Shown one piece after another: positions 17,415-26,199 of a DNA stretch of 64,000 nt. The stretch is from Pedobacter sp. Leaf194. GTDB lineage: Bacteria; Bacteroidota; Bacteroidia; Sphingobacteriales; Sphingobacteriaceae. How positions within the stretch are numbered: position 1 is the first letter of the stretch; each line of letters begins with the position of its first letter. The notes below the pieces were generated by a model, which saw only the letters and a list, made by a program, of their open reading frames with translations, had not been told where the DNA came from and did not search any database. The stretch spans positions 1 through 64,000 of the forward strand of contig NZ_LMPU01000013.1 in NCBI RefSeq assembly GCF_001423945.1. Direction: 5' to 3'. Position numbers and translations under genes: made by a program.

Positions 17415-18767
17415 ATGCGCATACATTTCATTGCCATAGGGGGAAGTGCAATGCACAATCTGGCTATCGCTTTACATAAAAAAGGGTATCAAATTTCTGG
17501 CTCAGACGATGTTATTTTCGAGCCAGCGAAATCCCGCTTAGATAAATATGGTTTGTTACCAGCCGAAATGGGCTGGGATGAAACCCGGATTTCTAACGAT
17601 TTGGATGCCGTAATTTTAGGAATGCATGCAAGAATTGATAATCCTGAATTATCAAAAGCTCAGGCGCTAGGTGTAAAAATCTACTCGTACCCCGAATACA
17701 TTTATGAGCAGAGCAAAGATAAATTGCGTGTCGTAATTGGTGGCAGTCATGGTAAAACCACCATTACGAGCATGATTTTGCATGTTTTGAATTATTACAG
17801 CCGAGATTTTGACTATTTGGTTGGTGCGCAGCTGGCAGGGTTTGAAACGATGGTTAAAGTAACTAAAGAAGCGCCTGTAATGATTATCGAGGGCGATGAA
17901 TACCTGTCGTCGCCAATTGACAGGCGCCCAAAGTTTCACTTATATAAAGCCAATGTAGCGGTGATAAGCGGTATCGCCTGGGATCATATAAATGTGTTTC
18001 CAACATATGCAGATTATACTGCTCAGTTTGATAAATTCATCGATACGATTGAAGCCGGCGGCACCTTAATTTATTGTGAAGCAGATGCTGATTTAACCGA
18101 AATTGTGCAGAAATCTGAAGCGGGAATTAAAAAAATTGGGTACGCCATTCCCGAGCATGAGATTAGAAGTGGCATTACCTACCTGCTTCCCGAAAAAACT
18201 GCTTTGAAAATTTTCGGCGACCATAATTTAATGAACATGAATGCTGCTAAACTCGTTTGCGAACAGCTGAACATTAGTAGTGCTCAGTTCAACGAAGCGA
18301 TAGCGTCTTTCACCGGCGCAGCGAAGCGATTAGAGGTTATTTCTGCTGATGAACTAACCAATGTTTATAAAGATTTTGCACATTCTCCATCAAAATTAAA
18401 GGCTACTATTGATGCCGTTAAAGCTCAGTTTACAGATAGAAAATTAGTTGCCTGCATTGAACTGCACACCTTTAGTAGTTTAAACAAAGATTTTTTAAAA
18501 GAGTACGCTGGAGCGATGGATAAGGCAGATGAAGCAATCGTATTTATCGATTTAAAATCTTTTGAGCAAAAGCGGATGGAGCCATTCTCTGAACAGGACG
18601 TTCAGGATGCTTTCTCAAATTCTGACCTTAAATTTTTTGACGATGCTTCTGAACTTAAGCGCTATCTTTTAAGTTTAAATTACAAAAATTCTAATTTACT
18701 AATGATGAGTTCGGGAAACTATGCAGGATTCGATTTACCGGAACTTGCTGCTTCTTTAACCAGATAA
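17415..18767 (+). CDS. mpl: UDP-N-acetylmuramate:L-alanyl-gamma-D-glutamyl-meso-diaminopimelate ligase
   Basis: About 450 residues. Mur-ligase architecture: an N-terminal Rossmann domain opening MRIHFIAIGGSAMHNLA, the ATP P-loop GGSHGKTTITSM (about 112), the central ligase domain with EGDEYLSS and the C-terminal domain KDFAHSPSKLKATI. The central motif and GSAMHNLA pattern fit Mpl, the recycling ligase that attaches recovered tripeptide to UDP-MurNAc, better than MurC, but the distinction is by family resemblance only. The start is set at 17415; the longer frame (17349) is not Mur-like. It follows prmA after 78 bases. Confidence 0.88.
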   Translation: MRIHFIAIGGSAMHNLAIALHKKGYQISGSDDVIFEPAKSRLDKYGLLPAEMGWDETRISNDLDAVILGMHARIDNPELSKAQALGVKIYSYPEYIYEQSKDKLRVVIGGSHGKTTITSMILHVLNYYSRDFDYLVGAQLAGFETMVKVTKEAPVMIIEGDEYLSSPIDRRPKFHLYKANVAVISGIAWDHINVFPTYADYTAQFDKFIDTIEAGGTLIYCEADADLTEIVQKSEAGIKKIGYAIPEHEIRSGITYLLPEKTALKIFGDHNLMNMNAAKLVCEQLNISSAQFNEAIASFTGAAKRLEVISADELTNVYKDFAHSPSKLKATIDAVKAQFTDRKLVACIELHTFSSLNKDFLKEYAGAMDKADEAIVFIDLKSFEQKRMEPFSEQDVQDAFSNSDLKFFDDASELKRYLLSLNYKNSNLLMMSSGNYAGFDLPELAASLTR

Positions 18768-18793
18768 TTTATCGAAACTAACGCTTCATTTTG

Positions 18794-19111
18794 ATGAAAA
18801 GCATCGGAGAAAATATTAAATCGAGTAGGGTAGCCCTTGGTTTAAGTCAGGCCGCTGCCGCGAAGTTATTAAATATTTCTACCCCGGCGTTTTGTAAAAT
18901 CGAAACCGGACAAACAGATTTAAACCTATCCCGTTTGCTGCAAATAGCGAAAACTTTTAAAGTTTCGGCAGGTGAGCTTTTGGGCGAAACTGTTGTTGAA
19001 ACGAACGGAGATAACATAAACAGCTTGAAACAAGAACTTGTAGAAAAAGAGGAAGAGCTCAACAAGCTTAGGAAAAAGGTTATCGATTTATACGATAAAT
19101 TGGGGATGTAG
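18794..19111 (+). CDS. XRE-family regulator with a C-terminal coiled coil
   Basis: The 105-residue protein begins at the ATG at 18794 (MKSIGENIKSSR). A classic HTH_3 domain covers residues 3-60 (LGLSQAAAAKLLNISTPAFC as the helix-turn-helix), and a strong short coiled coil follows (about 77-103, LKQELVEKEEELNKLRKKVI), which probably drives dimerisation. No sensor domain is present. It is 26 bases downstream of mpl and could be co-transcribed, so a link to cell-wall recycling is possible but unproven. Confidence 0.88.
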   Translation: MKSIGENIKSSRVALGLSQAAAAKLLNISTPAFCKIETGQTDLNLSRLLQIAKTFKVSAGELLGETVVETNGDNINSLKQELVEKEEELNKLRKKVIDLYDKLGM

Positions 19112-19266
19112 ACCTAAAACGATAAAAGCAGGCAGCCAGGCTAGAAGACCAGGCCAGCGCTTTGAAACGAAAAGGAAAAATGAGTTAAGATTTCTTTCGG
19201 CCAGTTTTAATTTCTTTCCATTTATTCAGCACTCTGGCTTTTTTTTCTCAAAATATTTTTCAATGG

Positions 19267-20385
19267 TTAAAATACCTTTCGCATAGTTAAGTGCTTCTTG
19301 CCAAATGTTGCGCCGGTAGCTTTGTGAATGGCAATCATTTGATCATTAAAATCACCAACCCAACTCAATTCCAATTCTTTATACTGATTTTTTGGAAGCA
19401 CATATTCTCCCAAACGGATAAATAATACCGATTCCAGACCATGTTTTTGAAACTTTGGTTTCGTACCCATAACAATTGCCCGCATTCTGCTAACACCAAC
19501 CCAGCGGCGGTAGGCAAATTTTAATTTTTCAATTAAGCCGAGTTTTCCATCAAAGCCTTTAATCATTTGGTTTGCATCAGGTATCAGCACTACAAACGAT
19601 GCCGGTTCGCCATTGAAGTATGCAAACTGAATCAAATGTTCATCCATTATCGGCGCCATGCTCTTGAAGCTTTCTTCCAAAGTTTCCCTTTTTATCGGTA
19701 CGAAGTTTTCAAAATCCTGCCAGCCATCGTTATATATTTCCATCAAATCGGAAATGTACTTCGCCGAATTGGCCTTACTAAAATATTCGAAAGTGTAACC
19801 GGGTTTATTTCTTACCCAATTGGCTATTTTCGTAAATCTTTCAGGAAAAGGAATCGTTAAATTGATGTGGTTAGTTAATTGTTCGTATTCGGTTGTAAAT
19901 CCGTAGTTGTCAAAGAATTTTTTGTAATAAGGAAAGTTATAATTCATACCGAAAGACGGCGGCGTAAAGCCTTCAACCAACAATCCCCAAAAGCTATCGT
20001 TCTCACCGAAATTAATGGGGCCGTCCATCGCTTTCATGCCATTTTCAGCAAGCCATTGTCTGGCGGTATCAAATAACAGAAATGCTGCCTTTTCATCATC
20101 TATGCATTCGAAAAAACCCATACCACCCGTTGGCTGCTCGTAATTAAATGCCTTTTTATCATTTATAAAAGCAGCAACCCTTCCAATTAATTTCCCTTCA
20201 CTATTTTTCAGGACCCAACGCGTACACTTTCCATGTGTGAAGAAACTGTTCTTTTTTGGGTCAAATACATTTTCAACTTCAGAATCTAAAGGGCAAATCC
20301 AGTTTTTGTCGCTTTTGTAAAGAATTTTTGGGGTTTGTAGGAAATCGTTTTTTAATGATATGTTGTTTACCTGTATAATTTGCAT
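19267..20385 (-). CDS. Acetyltransferase-fold (GNAT-like) protein of unknown substrate
   Basis: A 372-residue cytoplasmic protein. The N-terminal part shows GNAT-like features (RWVLKNSEGKLIGRVAAFIND) and the C-terminal part a second acyltransferase-like unit (ELELSWVGDFNDQMIAIHKATGATFGKKHLTMRK), as in the duplicated GNAT group common in Bacteroidota. The central GPINFGENDSFWGLLVEGF is a distinctive conserved-looking loop. Databases often name such proteins simply N-acetyltransferase. The substrate is unknown. It is transcribed away from mpl and is preceded by a terminator of the acidic-protein gene, so it has its own promoter. Confidence 0.72.
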   Translation of the reverse strand: MQIIQVNNISLKNDFLQTPKILYKSDKNWICPLDSEVENVFDPKKNSFFTHGKCTRWVLKNSEGKLIGRVAAFINDKKAFNYEQPTGGMGFFECIDDEKAAFLLFDTARQWLAENGMKAMDGPINFGENDSFWGLLVEGFTPPSFGMNYNFPYYKKFFDNYGFTTEYEQLTNHINLTIPFPERFTKIANWVRNKPGYTFEYFSKANSAKYISDLMEIYNDGWQDFENFVPIKRETLEESFKSMAPIMDEHLIQFAYFNGEPASFVVLIPDANQMIKGFDGKLGLIEKLKFAYRRWVGVSRMRAIVMGTKPKFQKHGLESVLFIRLGEYVLPKNQYKELELSWVGDFNDQMIAIHKATGATFGKKHLTMRKVF

Positions 20386-20402
20386 GGGCAGATTTTAAAT
20401 TA

Positions 20403-20434
20403 AAAAAGCATCCAACCAAAGTTGAATGCTTTTT
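20403..20434 (-). terminator. Terminator after the small acidic protein gene
   Basis: AAAAAGCAT-c-CAAC and GTTG-a-ATGCTTTTT pair with one mismatch around a CAAA loop, symmetric with A and T tracts on both sides; it serves the leftward acidic-protein gene. Confidence 0.75.
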
Positions 20435-20455
20435 CAAATATATAGTTTTTATAAA

Positions 20456-20647
20456 TTAATAATCATCTTCGTCATCATCAAAATTATCGAAATTATCGAG
20501 GTCATCAAGCGGCATGTCAAAGTCGTCGTCATCATCATCCTGGGTTTTTTTGGCAGGTTTCAAATCTGCATCATCTTCAAAATCGTCATTATCTTCTACC
20601 TCTTTTTTAGTAGTCGGTTTTGTCGGGGATTTCTTTGGAGTTTTCAT
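20456..20647 (-). CDS. Small, very acidic protein
   Basis: A 63-residue protein with an ATG start. Residues 1-16 are lysine-rich (MKTPKKSPTKPTTKKE) and the remainder is dominated by Asp and Glu, with a run of six Asp near residue 38 and the tail DNFDNFDDDEDDY. It is surely disordered. It has its own terminator and precedes (in the leftward sense, follows) scpB by 89 bases. Such acidic tails can bind basic proteins or metals, or mimic DNA; none of this is shown. An opposite-strand ORF here is the simple-sequence complement. I do not recognise a named family. Confidence 0.6.
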   Translation of the reverse strand: MKTPKKSPTKPTTKKEVEDNDDFEDDADLKPAKKTQDDDDDDFDMPLDDLDNFDNFDDDEDDY

Positions 20648-20735
20648 GCCACAAAAATAAAAATTGCTTTTATAGTTTAAAAATACGAAAAAACTTTTTT
20701 TAATAACAAACTGGTTCTAAACAATTTAAAATTAA

Positions 20736-21302
20736 CTATTCGGTATTTTCGCCAATTGTATTCTCTGCCCTGGTTATGTCTTTTAACTGCGGTAGCTGCG
20801 ATAAATTGTTTAAGCCAAAGTAGTCCATAAATAAACTACTGGTTGTGTAAAGGATGGGTCTGCCTGGCGTTTCCGCTTTGCCTTCTATACTTATCAATTC
20901 TTTTTCTAACAAGCGTTGTACCGAGTAGTCGGAGTTTACGCCACGAATTTGCTCTATTTCCAGTTTTGTAATGGGTTGCCGGTAAGCGATTATGGCGAGT
21001 GTTTCCATAGCAGCCTGACTAAGTTTTTTCTTAGATCTATGTAACTGAAGTTGATTTACCGTTTGATGATATTCTTTTTTAGTTAAAAATTGATAACCGT
21101 TATTTAAACTAACCAGTTCTATCGCGAATGTTTTTTCGCTATACTTATTTTGAATAATAGCAAGGCTTTCCTGCACCTGTGTATCAGTTATTTCCGTCTC
21201 CAATACCGAATTTAAGGCTAAGATAATCTCCTGTAAACTAATACTTTGAACAGAGGAAAAGATGAGCGCTTCGATATGGTTGGTAACATTAGTTTGTGGC
21301 AT
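20736..21302 (-). CDS. scpB: Segregation and condensation protein B
   Basis: A 188-residue winged-helix protein. ScpB forms, with ScpA, the kleisin-associated part of the SMC condensin that organises the chromosome. Two winged-helix units are visible; the second (about 90-160) holds LSQAAMETLAIIAYRQPITKLEIEQIRGVNSD, the family hallmark, and GRPILYTTSSLFMDYFGL closes it. The ATG at 21302 (MPQTNVTNHIEALIF) is used instead of a TTG at 21308. No scpA or smc lies in this window. The C-terminus runs short after LSQLPQLKDI. Confidence 0.94.
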   Translation of the reverse strand: MPQTNVTNHIEALIFSSVQSISLQEIILALNSVLETEITDTQVQESLAIIQNKYSEKTFAIELVSLNNGYQFLTKKEYHQTVNQLQLHRSKKKLSQAAMETLAIIAYRQPITKLEIEQIRGVNSDYSVQRLLEKELISIEGKAETPGRPILYTTSSLFMDYFGLNNLSQLPQLKDITRAENTIGENTE

Positions 21303-21330
21303 AAACAAAAATAAAATTTTTGGGCAAAAA

Positions 21331-21366
21331 AAAGCGGTCTCGCTTTTTAAAAAACAAGACCGCTTT
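21331..21366 (-). terminator. Terminator of the two-component operon
   Basis: AAAGCGGTCT (21331-21340) pairs perfectly with AGACCGCTTT (21357-21366); read leftwards the stem ends in a T tract of nine. It lies between the histidine-kinase stop (21554) and scpB. Confidence 0.88.
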
Positions 21367-21553
21367 CAACACACAAATGAAACCTGAATTAAGATATAGT
21401 TTTAGGTTAGGTTATTAAATATCTATATCAATTCTATAAGAACGTTTTGATAAACACTATCGTTTATTTCTAATACAAGTTTAAGGCTAAACTTCATGCA
21501 ACGTAATTTCTATTTAGTAAGTGGTATTAATAATTGAGTAAACGGTAAAGTCG

Positions 21554-24500
21554 TCATTTTAACGGTATAGAAATTAATACAGTAGTACCATTTCCTACAT
21601 TTTGACGCACATCTAACTGTATAGGTTTTGCTTCAATTTGTCCAAGCAAATTTAACCTTTCACGTGTTAGCTGCATTCCTTTGCTAATGTGCTTGTCTTT
21701 TTTGTTTTTTAATGAGTTTTCAATTCCTACACCATCATCAATTATTTCGATTTTCAGGTAATGGTCATCCTGAGAAGTGATGTTAATTTGAATTTCACCA
21801 CCGGTTTCTTTGGGCATTATGCCATGCCAAATCGCATTTTCTACATAAGGCTGCAACAGCATCGATGGGATTAGGGTTTCATCCTTGTCAATGTCATCGC
21901 CAACATTTATTTTGTAGTGAAGTTTATCGCCAAAACGGTTTTTTTCCAGCTTTAGGTAAAGGTTCAGGTAATCCAGTTCTTCCTCAATAGAGATATAGCT
22001 TTTTGTACATATCTCCAGGTTTTTGCGTATCAACCTCGCGAAACCGGTTAAAACTTTATTTGCAGACGTGGTATTTTGTGTATTTATATAATGCTGAATC
22101 GAATTCATTACATTAAAAACAAAATGGGGGTTCATCATTGCCTGCAAAGCTTGTTGCTCAAGCATTAATATTCTGTTTTTAAGCAGTAATTGTTCTTGTT
22201 CTTTATCCTTTTGTCTTCGCGTGATGTAGACGGCTAGCTTGTAAAAAACGTAGCCTACCAATAAGATTAAAATAGAAAGGAACCACAAGCTTTGCCAGAA
22301 ATGTTTTTTTATTGTAAATGATATTTTTGCAGCTGGTCCCCAGTCGTTGTTCTGACTTTTAGCACTCACTTCAAATATATAATCGCCAGCTTGCAACGCA
22401 GAAAAATCCAGCCGGCGGGTTCTTGTTTCCAGCCAAACAGAGTTCTCATTCAGGCGATACCTGTAGGTAATGTCACTTGTCGTAAAATCGACGGCGCCGA
22501 AGGTGAAAAGCACCGTATTATTGCCACTTTCAAAGGTAAAGTTATCCTGATTTAGCGGCAATCGTTCTCCATCTTTAATGATTGAGGTAATGTAGACTTT
22601 GGGCTGGCTTTTTATTCTGTTTTTATTATTGTAATTGAAGAGAATCAATCCTTTATTGGTGGCGAAATAGGCCGTGCTGTCATCGATATAAAGGTTATTT
22701 ACATCTTCTGTAAGTAAATCTTTTCCGTAGTCGAAATTTATAACCTCGGCTTTATTTGCGTAGTTAGAAATTTTGTTAACGCCCTTGTTTGTTAAAACCC
22801 AAATTTCATTGTTCTTGATAAAAAGCTTTGTGCAAATATCATTTGTTAAGCCATTTTTTTGAGTTATTTGCTTTTCTATCTTTCCGTTTTTGTAAAAAAG
22901 AATTCCATAACCGTCGGTTGCTAAGATTAAGCTTCCATCTGGCAGCTGCTGGATGTCGTTTATACGTTTGGTTAACAACTGGTTATTTTTAAAATGTTGA
23001 ATTAACTTGCCATTTAAAAATTGCGACAGCCCATCGACATTAGAAAACCATAAAGCGCCTTGTTTATCATAAAAGGCATGGTATGACCTATCTTTAAAAA
23101 AATCCTCTTTTTCCCGGTATTTTAGCGAATTAAATTCAAGTTTGTTTGTCCGGTCTGCAAGGAAAACAACGCCAGATGATAGTGCAAGTGCCAACCGATT
23201 GTTGGTTTCACTTAAACTAAAGTGCTTAATAACGAACATCGAGTTATTTGTTTCTTTAAGGTATTTTACATCATCTTTAGATTGATAAATATCTTTAAAA
23301 ACGCCTAATCCGTAGTCGGAAGAAAAATAAACGGACTCATTTTTTTTATCGTAAACAATCTGTTTTATTGTTTTATATTTTTTGTAATCGTCCAGGCCAA
23401 CTTCATCTATCTGGTAATTTTTTATGTTTAGGATATCGATAACAGCGTCGTCTGTTCCCAACCACAACCTGTTCCTGCCATCTTTGGTTATGCTTTTAAT
23501 TACATTACTGCTCAAACCCGATTCTGCATCAATTATTGATAGCCTTGAATTGATGTTGGGTAGCATATATATACCCTGATTCGTGGCAAACCACATATTG
23601 TTGCTATTATCTTTAACAGATTGGTTTACGGAAATGCCCTGTAAATACATAACCGTTTTTCCGCTCGGGTTCATTACAAGGGCACCATTGTTACTGGCTA
23701 ACCAAACTTCTCTATTAATATCGTCGTAATAAAAATAGCCCGCCATGTTTTTTAAAAGGTTATCGGGGATGGCGATAATGCTTGTAATCTTGTTTCTTTG
23801 ATAGCGTTTCAGGCCCTGCTCGTCCAGATAGTAAAGCGATCCGCTGGGCAGGTTACAGGCGGTCATATACGATAGTGGGTTAACCTTATTATCTGTTACC
23901 GTAAATGTCTTACCATTATACTTCTGTCGGCTTAAATCGCTGTATGCGTAGATGTTACCGAATTCATCTTCATGTAGAAACGCATTCGTAAATTGCGTAT
24001 TGATGCCTGGCGAGACAAACTTTTTAACGGATTTTCCATCCCAAAGGATAATTAAATTTGAATTAGTGCCCAGCCAGATTCTTCCCTTTTTATCTTCGAG
24101 GAAGGAAACGATTACTGTATTTGAATTTAGCGCTTTTAAAACCTTGTCGTTATTTCGATTGTAAAACTTACCGTCTTTGAGGTAACTTAACTGTCCGTTT
24201 AGGGCTAAAAACCATAATCTGCCTTCTCTATCTTCTTTAATTTGAAGAATTTGGGTGTCTGGTAAACCATCTTCAATATTAAAATTTTGAAAATTGGTAC
24301 CGTCAAAGCGGCTCAGTCCGGCGTCAGTTGCAATCCAGATAAACCCTTTCTTATCTTGTAAAATAAAATAACAGTTGTTGCTTGCCAAGCCATTTTTGGA
24401 AGTATAATGTGGTAGGTAGGTGGTTTGAGCCTGAGCGTTTTTTGATAAGCCAGCCAGAATTAATAGCATGAGCATTGCCTGAAAGCAAACCGCCTTTGTT

Positions 24501-24559
24501 AGGCGAAAACACCTTGTATACGCCGTACTTAAACTATAAATGCAAGTCTTAATGCTCAC
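21554..24559 (-). CDS. Large LytS-type sensor histidine kinase with periplasmic beta-propeller
   Basis: A 1001-residue kinase. After an N-terminal signal/anchor (hydrophobic core about 28-45), repeated two-component-regulator propeller blades (Reg_prop; for example KGFIWIATDAGLSRFDG, NNMWFATNQGIYMLPN, GRNRLWLGTDDAV) span about 50-660, a Y_Y_Y domain follows (about 690-750, DITYRYRLNENSVWLETRTR), then one transmembrane helix (about 758-778) and the His_kinase domain with phospho-accepting His812 in MNPHFVFN and N-box LQPYVENAIWHG. It starts with GTG and overlaps the upstream response-regulator gene by 11 bases, so coupling is tight. The ligand of the propeller is unknown. Confidence 0.93.
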   Translation of the reverse strand: MSIKTCIYSLSTAYTRCFRLTKAVCFQAMLMLLILAGLSKNAQAQTTYLPHYTSKNGLASNNCYFILQDKKGFIWIATDAGLSRFDGTNFQNFNIEDGLPDTQILQIKEDREGRLWFLALNGQLSYLKDGKFYNRNNDKVLKALNSNTVIVSFLEDKKGRIWLGTNSNLIILWDGKSVKKFVSPGINTQFTNAFLHEDEFGNIYAYSDLSRQKYNGKTFTVTDNKVNPLSYMTACNLPSGSLYYLDEQGLKRYQRNKITSIIAIPDNLLKNMAGYFYYDDINREVWLASNNGALVMNPSGKTVMYLQGISVNQSVKDNSNNMWFATNQGIYMLPNINSRLSIIDAESGLSSNVIKSITKDGRNRLWLGTDDAVIDILNIKNYQIDEVGLDDYKKYKTIKQIVYDKKNESVYFSSDYGLGVFKDIYQSKDDVKYLKETNNSMFVIKHFSLSETNNRLALALSSGVVFLADRTNKLEFNSLKYREKEDFFKDRSYHAFYDKQGALWFSNVDGLSQFLNGKLIQHFKNNQLLTKRINDIQQLPDGSLILATDGYGILFYKNGKIEKQITQKNGLTNDICTKLFIKNNEIWVLTNKGVNKISNYANKAEVINFDYGKDLLTEDVNNLYIDDSTAYFATNKGLILFNYNNKNRIKSQPKVYITSIIKDGERLPLNQDNFTFESGNNTVLFTFGAVDFTTSDITYRYRLNENSVWLETRTRRLDFSALQAGDYIFEVSAKSQNNDWGPAAKISFTIKKHFWQSLWFLSILILLVGYVFYKLAVYITRRQKDKEQEQLLLKNRILMLEQQALQAMMNPHFVFNVMNSIQHYINTQNTTSANKVLTGFARLIRKNLEICTKSYISIEEELDYLNLYLKLEKNRFGDKLHYKINVGDDIDKDETLIPSMLLQPYVENAIWHGIMPKETGGEIQINITSQDDHYLKIEIIDDGVGIENSLKNKKDKHISKGMQLTRERLNLLGQIEAKPIQLDVRQNVGNGTTVLISIPLK

Positions 24560-25334
24560 TATTCGATTTTGTAAAAAGTTTTATTTTCTCATAAAAATCA
24601 CTGGCTCTCCTTCGTGATACGTTAATGCTTTCGCCATTTTTTAGCAATGCTTGTAAACCGTTTTTAGAATTGTATTCCCGTAGATGATTGAGGTTTATAA
24701 TACTCGACTTATGGATGCGAACAAACTGCTCCGAAGGTAAAACTTCTTCAAATTCGCGAAGCACTTTCGAAACCGTAATTTTCTCATGATTACTTAAATG
24801 AAACACCGAGTAATTGCTGTCCGCTTCGATATAAATAATATCGTCAACATCAACCATCTTAAAACCCTGGCCGTAAGGCAACGTTAGCTTACGAATTTCT
24901 GCCCGGCTGCTGAGGCTTGTTGCAAGATTTTTTATGCGTTCATCGGCTCGGTTAATGGTGCTATGTAAGCGGGTAAACTCCAAAACTTTATCCACCGCAG
25001 TTTTTAATTCGTCGATGTCTATCGGTTTCAAAAGGTAATCAAGGGCATTGGCTTTTATTGCTTTTAATGCATATTGATCATATGCTGTAGTAAAAATAAC
25101 AGCAGCATTGTGTTGTTGGGCATCGGGGATGAGTTCAAATCCGTTTCCACCCGGCATGGCAATATCCAGAAATATAAGGTTGATAGGGTGGTGGGCCAGA
25201 ATATCTTTAGCTTCTGCAACAGAACGGGCAATTCCGGTAATTTCTACCTGAGGACAGTTCTGCTGGAGCAAAAAAAATAATGAAGATCTCGCAAACTCCT
25301 CATCATCAACAATAATAGCTTTTAGTGTAATCAT
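24549..25334 (-). CDS. LytTR-family response regulator
   Basis: A 261-residue protein with a receiver domain (residues 4-120: acidic pair Asp10-Asp11, phosphorylation site Asp57 in IFLDIAMP, Lys103 in LLKPID) and a C-terminal LytTR DNA-binding domain (about 155-255: DIIYIEADSNYSVFHLSNHE, FVRIHKSSIINLNHL). It is the first gene of the operon with the LytS kinase, whose GTG start it overlaps. It diverges from the ferritin-like gene pair, with 127 bases between the starts, making that pair the closest candidate target. No clear paired direct repeats typical of LytTR sites were recognised in that gap. Confidence 0.95.
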   Translation of the reverse strand: MITLKAIIVDDEEFARSSLFFLLQQNCPQVEITGIARSVAEAKDILAHHPINLIFLDIAMPGGNGFELIPDAQQHNAAVIFTTAYDQYALKAIKANALDYLLKPIDIDELKTAVDKVLEFTRLHSTINRADERIKNLATSLSSRAEIRKLTLPYGQGFKMVDVDDIIYIEADSNYSVFHLSNHEKITVSKVLREFEEVLPSEQFVRIHKSSIINLNHLREYNSKNGLQALLKNGESINVSRRRASDFYEKIKLFTKSNSEH

Positions 25335-25461
25335 GGCAAAGGGTTTGTGAATGTATTAAAAACGAGTTGTAAAAAAAAATGCAAAAGCAAAAAACCGCTC
25401 ATTCGATTGTCACGTATATATCAGCAAAACCGAGATTTAAAAATCCCTAAACGTAAAAAAT

Positions 25462-26181
25462 ATGAAAAACAATGAACTAAAAATTAAAGATGAACTTCAA
25501 ACAGAAAGTTTATTTAATGGTAGTTTAGGCCGCAGGTCTTTTCTTCAGTTTGCTGGCGCAAGTGCTGCCGGAATGGCGTTAATTGCTGCCGGTTGTAAAA
25601 AAGACCGTGGTTACCCAACAACAGCTGGTGCAACTTTAGATTTTAAAGATGATTTTGGCGTATTAAATTATGCTTATGCTTTAGAGCAATTAGAGGCTGC
25701 ATTTTATGTGAAAGTTGCTTCTGCTCCACCAGCATCGTTTACTACAGCACAAAAAGCTTATTTCCAAGACATTCAGTTTCATGAGATTGCACACAGAGAA
25801 TTCTTTAAAAACGCATTGAGCACTGCTGCAATCGGAAGTTTAGAAGTTGATTTTTCTTCAATTGATTTTACAAGTGCAACAAGTGTTTTAGGTGCAGCAA
25901 TGGCTTTCGAAGATTTAGGTGTTGCAGCTTACAATGGTGCAGGTGTACGTATTAAAACTGATGCTTATTTAGTTTTAGCCGGTAAAATTGTTTCAGTAGA
26001 AGCACGTCATGCTGCTTACATCAGAGACATTATTTCAAATGGATCATTTGCCGATTTAACAAGCCTAACTGCTTTAGGTGCAAATAATGCTGGCGGTTTA
26101 GACGGCGCATTAACACCAGATAAAGTATTGGCAATTGCTGGTAAATACATCAAAACAAAAATTAACGTAATTAATCTTTAA
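25462..26181 (+). CDS. Exported ferritin-like lipoprotein, copy 1
   Basis: A 239-residue protein. The N-terminus has a twin-arginine-like motif GRRSFLQFAG (about 23-32), a hydrophobic core and the lipobox IAAGC (Cys45), so a Tat-exported lipoprotein is likely. The mature part is a four-helix ferritin-like domain (Ferritin_2 type). Metal ligands fall in two ExxH-type pairs: Glu75/Glu78, His107-Glu108-x-x-His111 (FHEIAHREF), Glu150 (AFEDLG) and Glu180-x-x-His183 (VEARHAAYI), a full di-iron set. It is 18 bases before the second copy and shares its ligand spacing. The function of this family is not established; iron storage, oxidation or peroxide scavenging are possible. Confidence 0.86.
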   Translation: MKNNELKIKDELQTESLFNGSLGRRSFLQFAGASAAGMALIAAGCKKDRGYPTTAGATLDFKDDFGVLNYAYALEQLEAAFYVKVASAPPASFTTAQKAYFQDIQFHEIAHREFFKNALSTAAIGSLEVDFSSIDFTSATSVLGAAMAFEDLGVAAYNGAGVRIKTDAYLVLAGKIVSVEARHAAYIRDIISNGSFADLTSLTALGANNAGGLDGALTPDKVLAIAGKYIKTKINVINL

Positions 26182-26199
26182 TCTTAATCTCCTGAAATC

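Noticed and set aside
17415..18767. MurC as the identity of the Mur ligase
   Set aside because: Its N-terminal pattern and lack of cell-division cluster neighbours fit the Mpl recycling ligase better, though a database comparison would settle it.
20426..20680. Hydrophobic plus-strand ORF opposite the small acidic protein
   Set aside because: It is simply the complement of Asp/Glu codons (ATC, ATT and GTC give Ile and Val), so it is a shadow, not a membrane protein gene.
21306..21313. Promoter (CAAAAATA, read TATTTTTG) directly before scpB, implying a leaderless start
   Set aside because: No -33 element exists at the right distance and the site is a simple A/T run, so it is not claimed.
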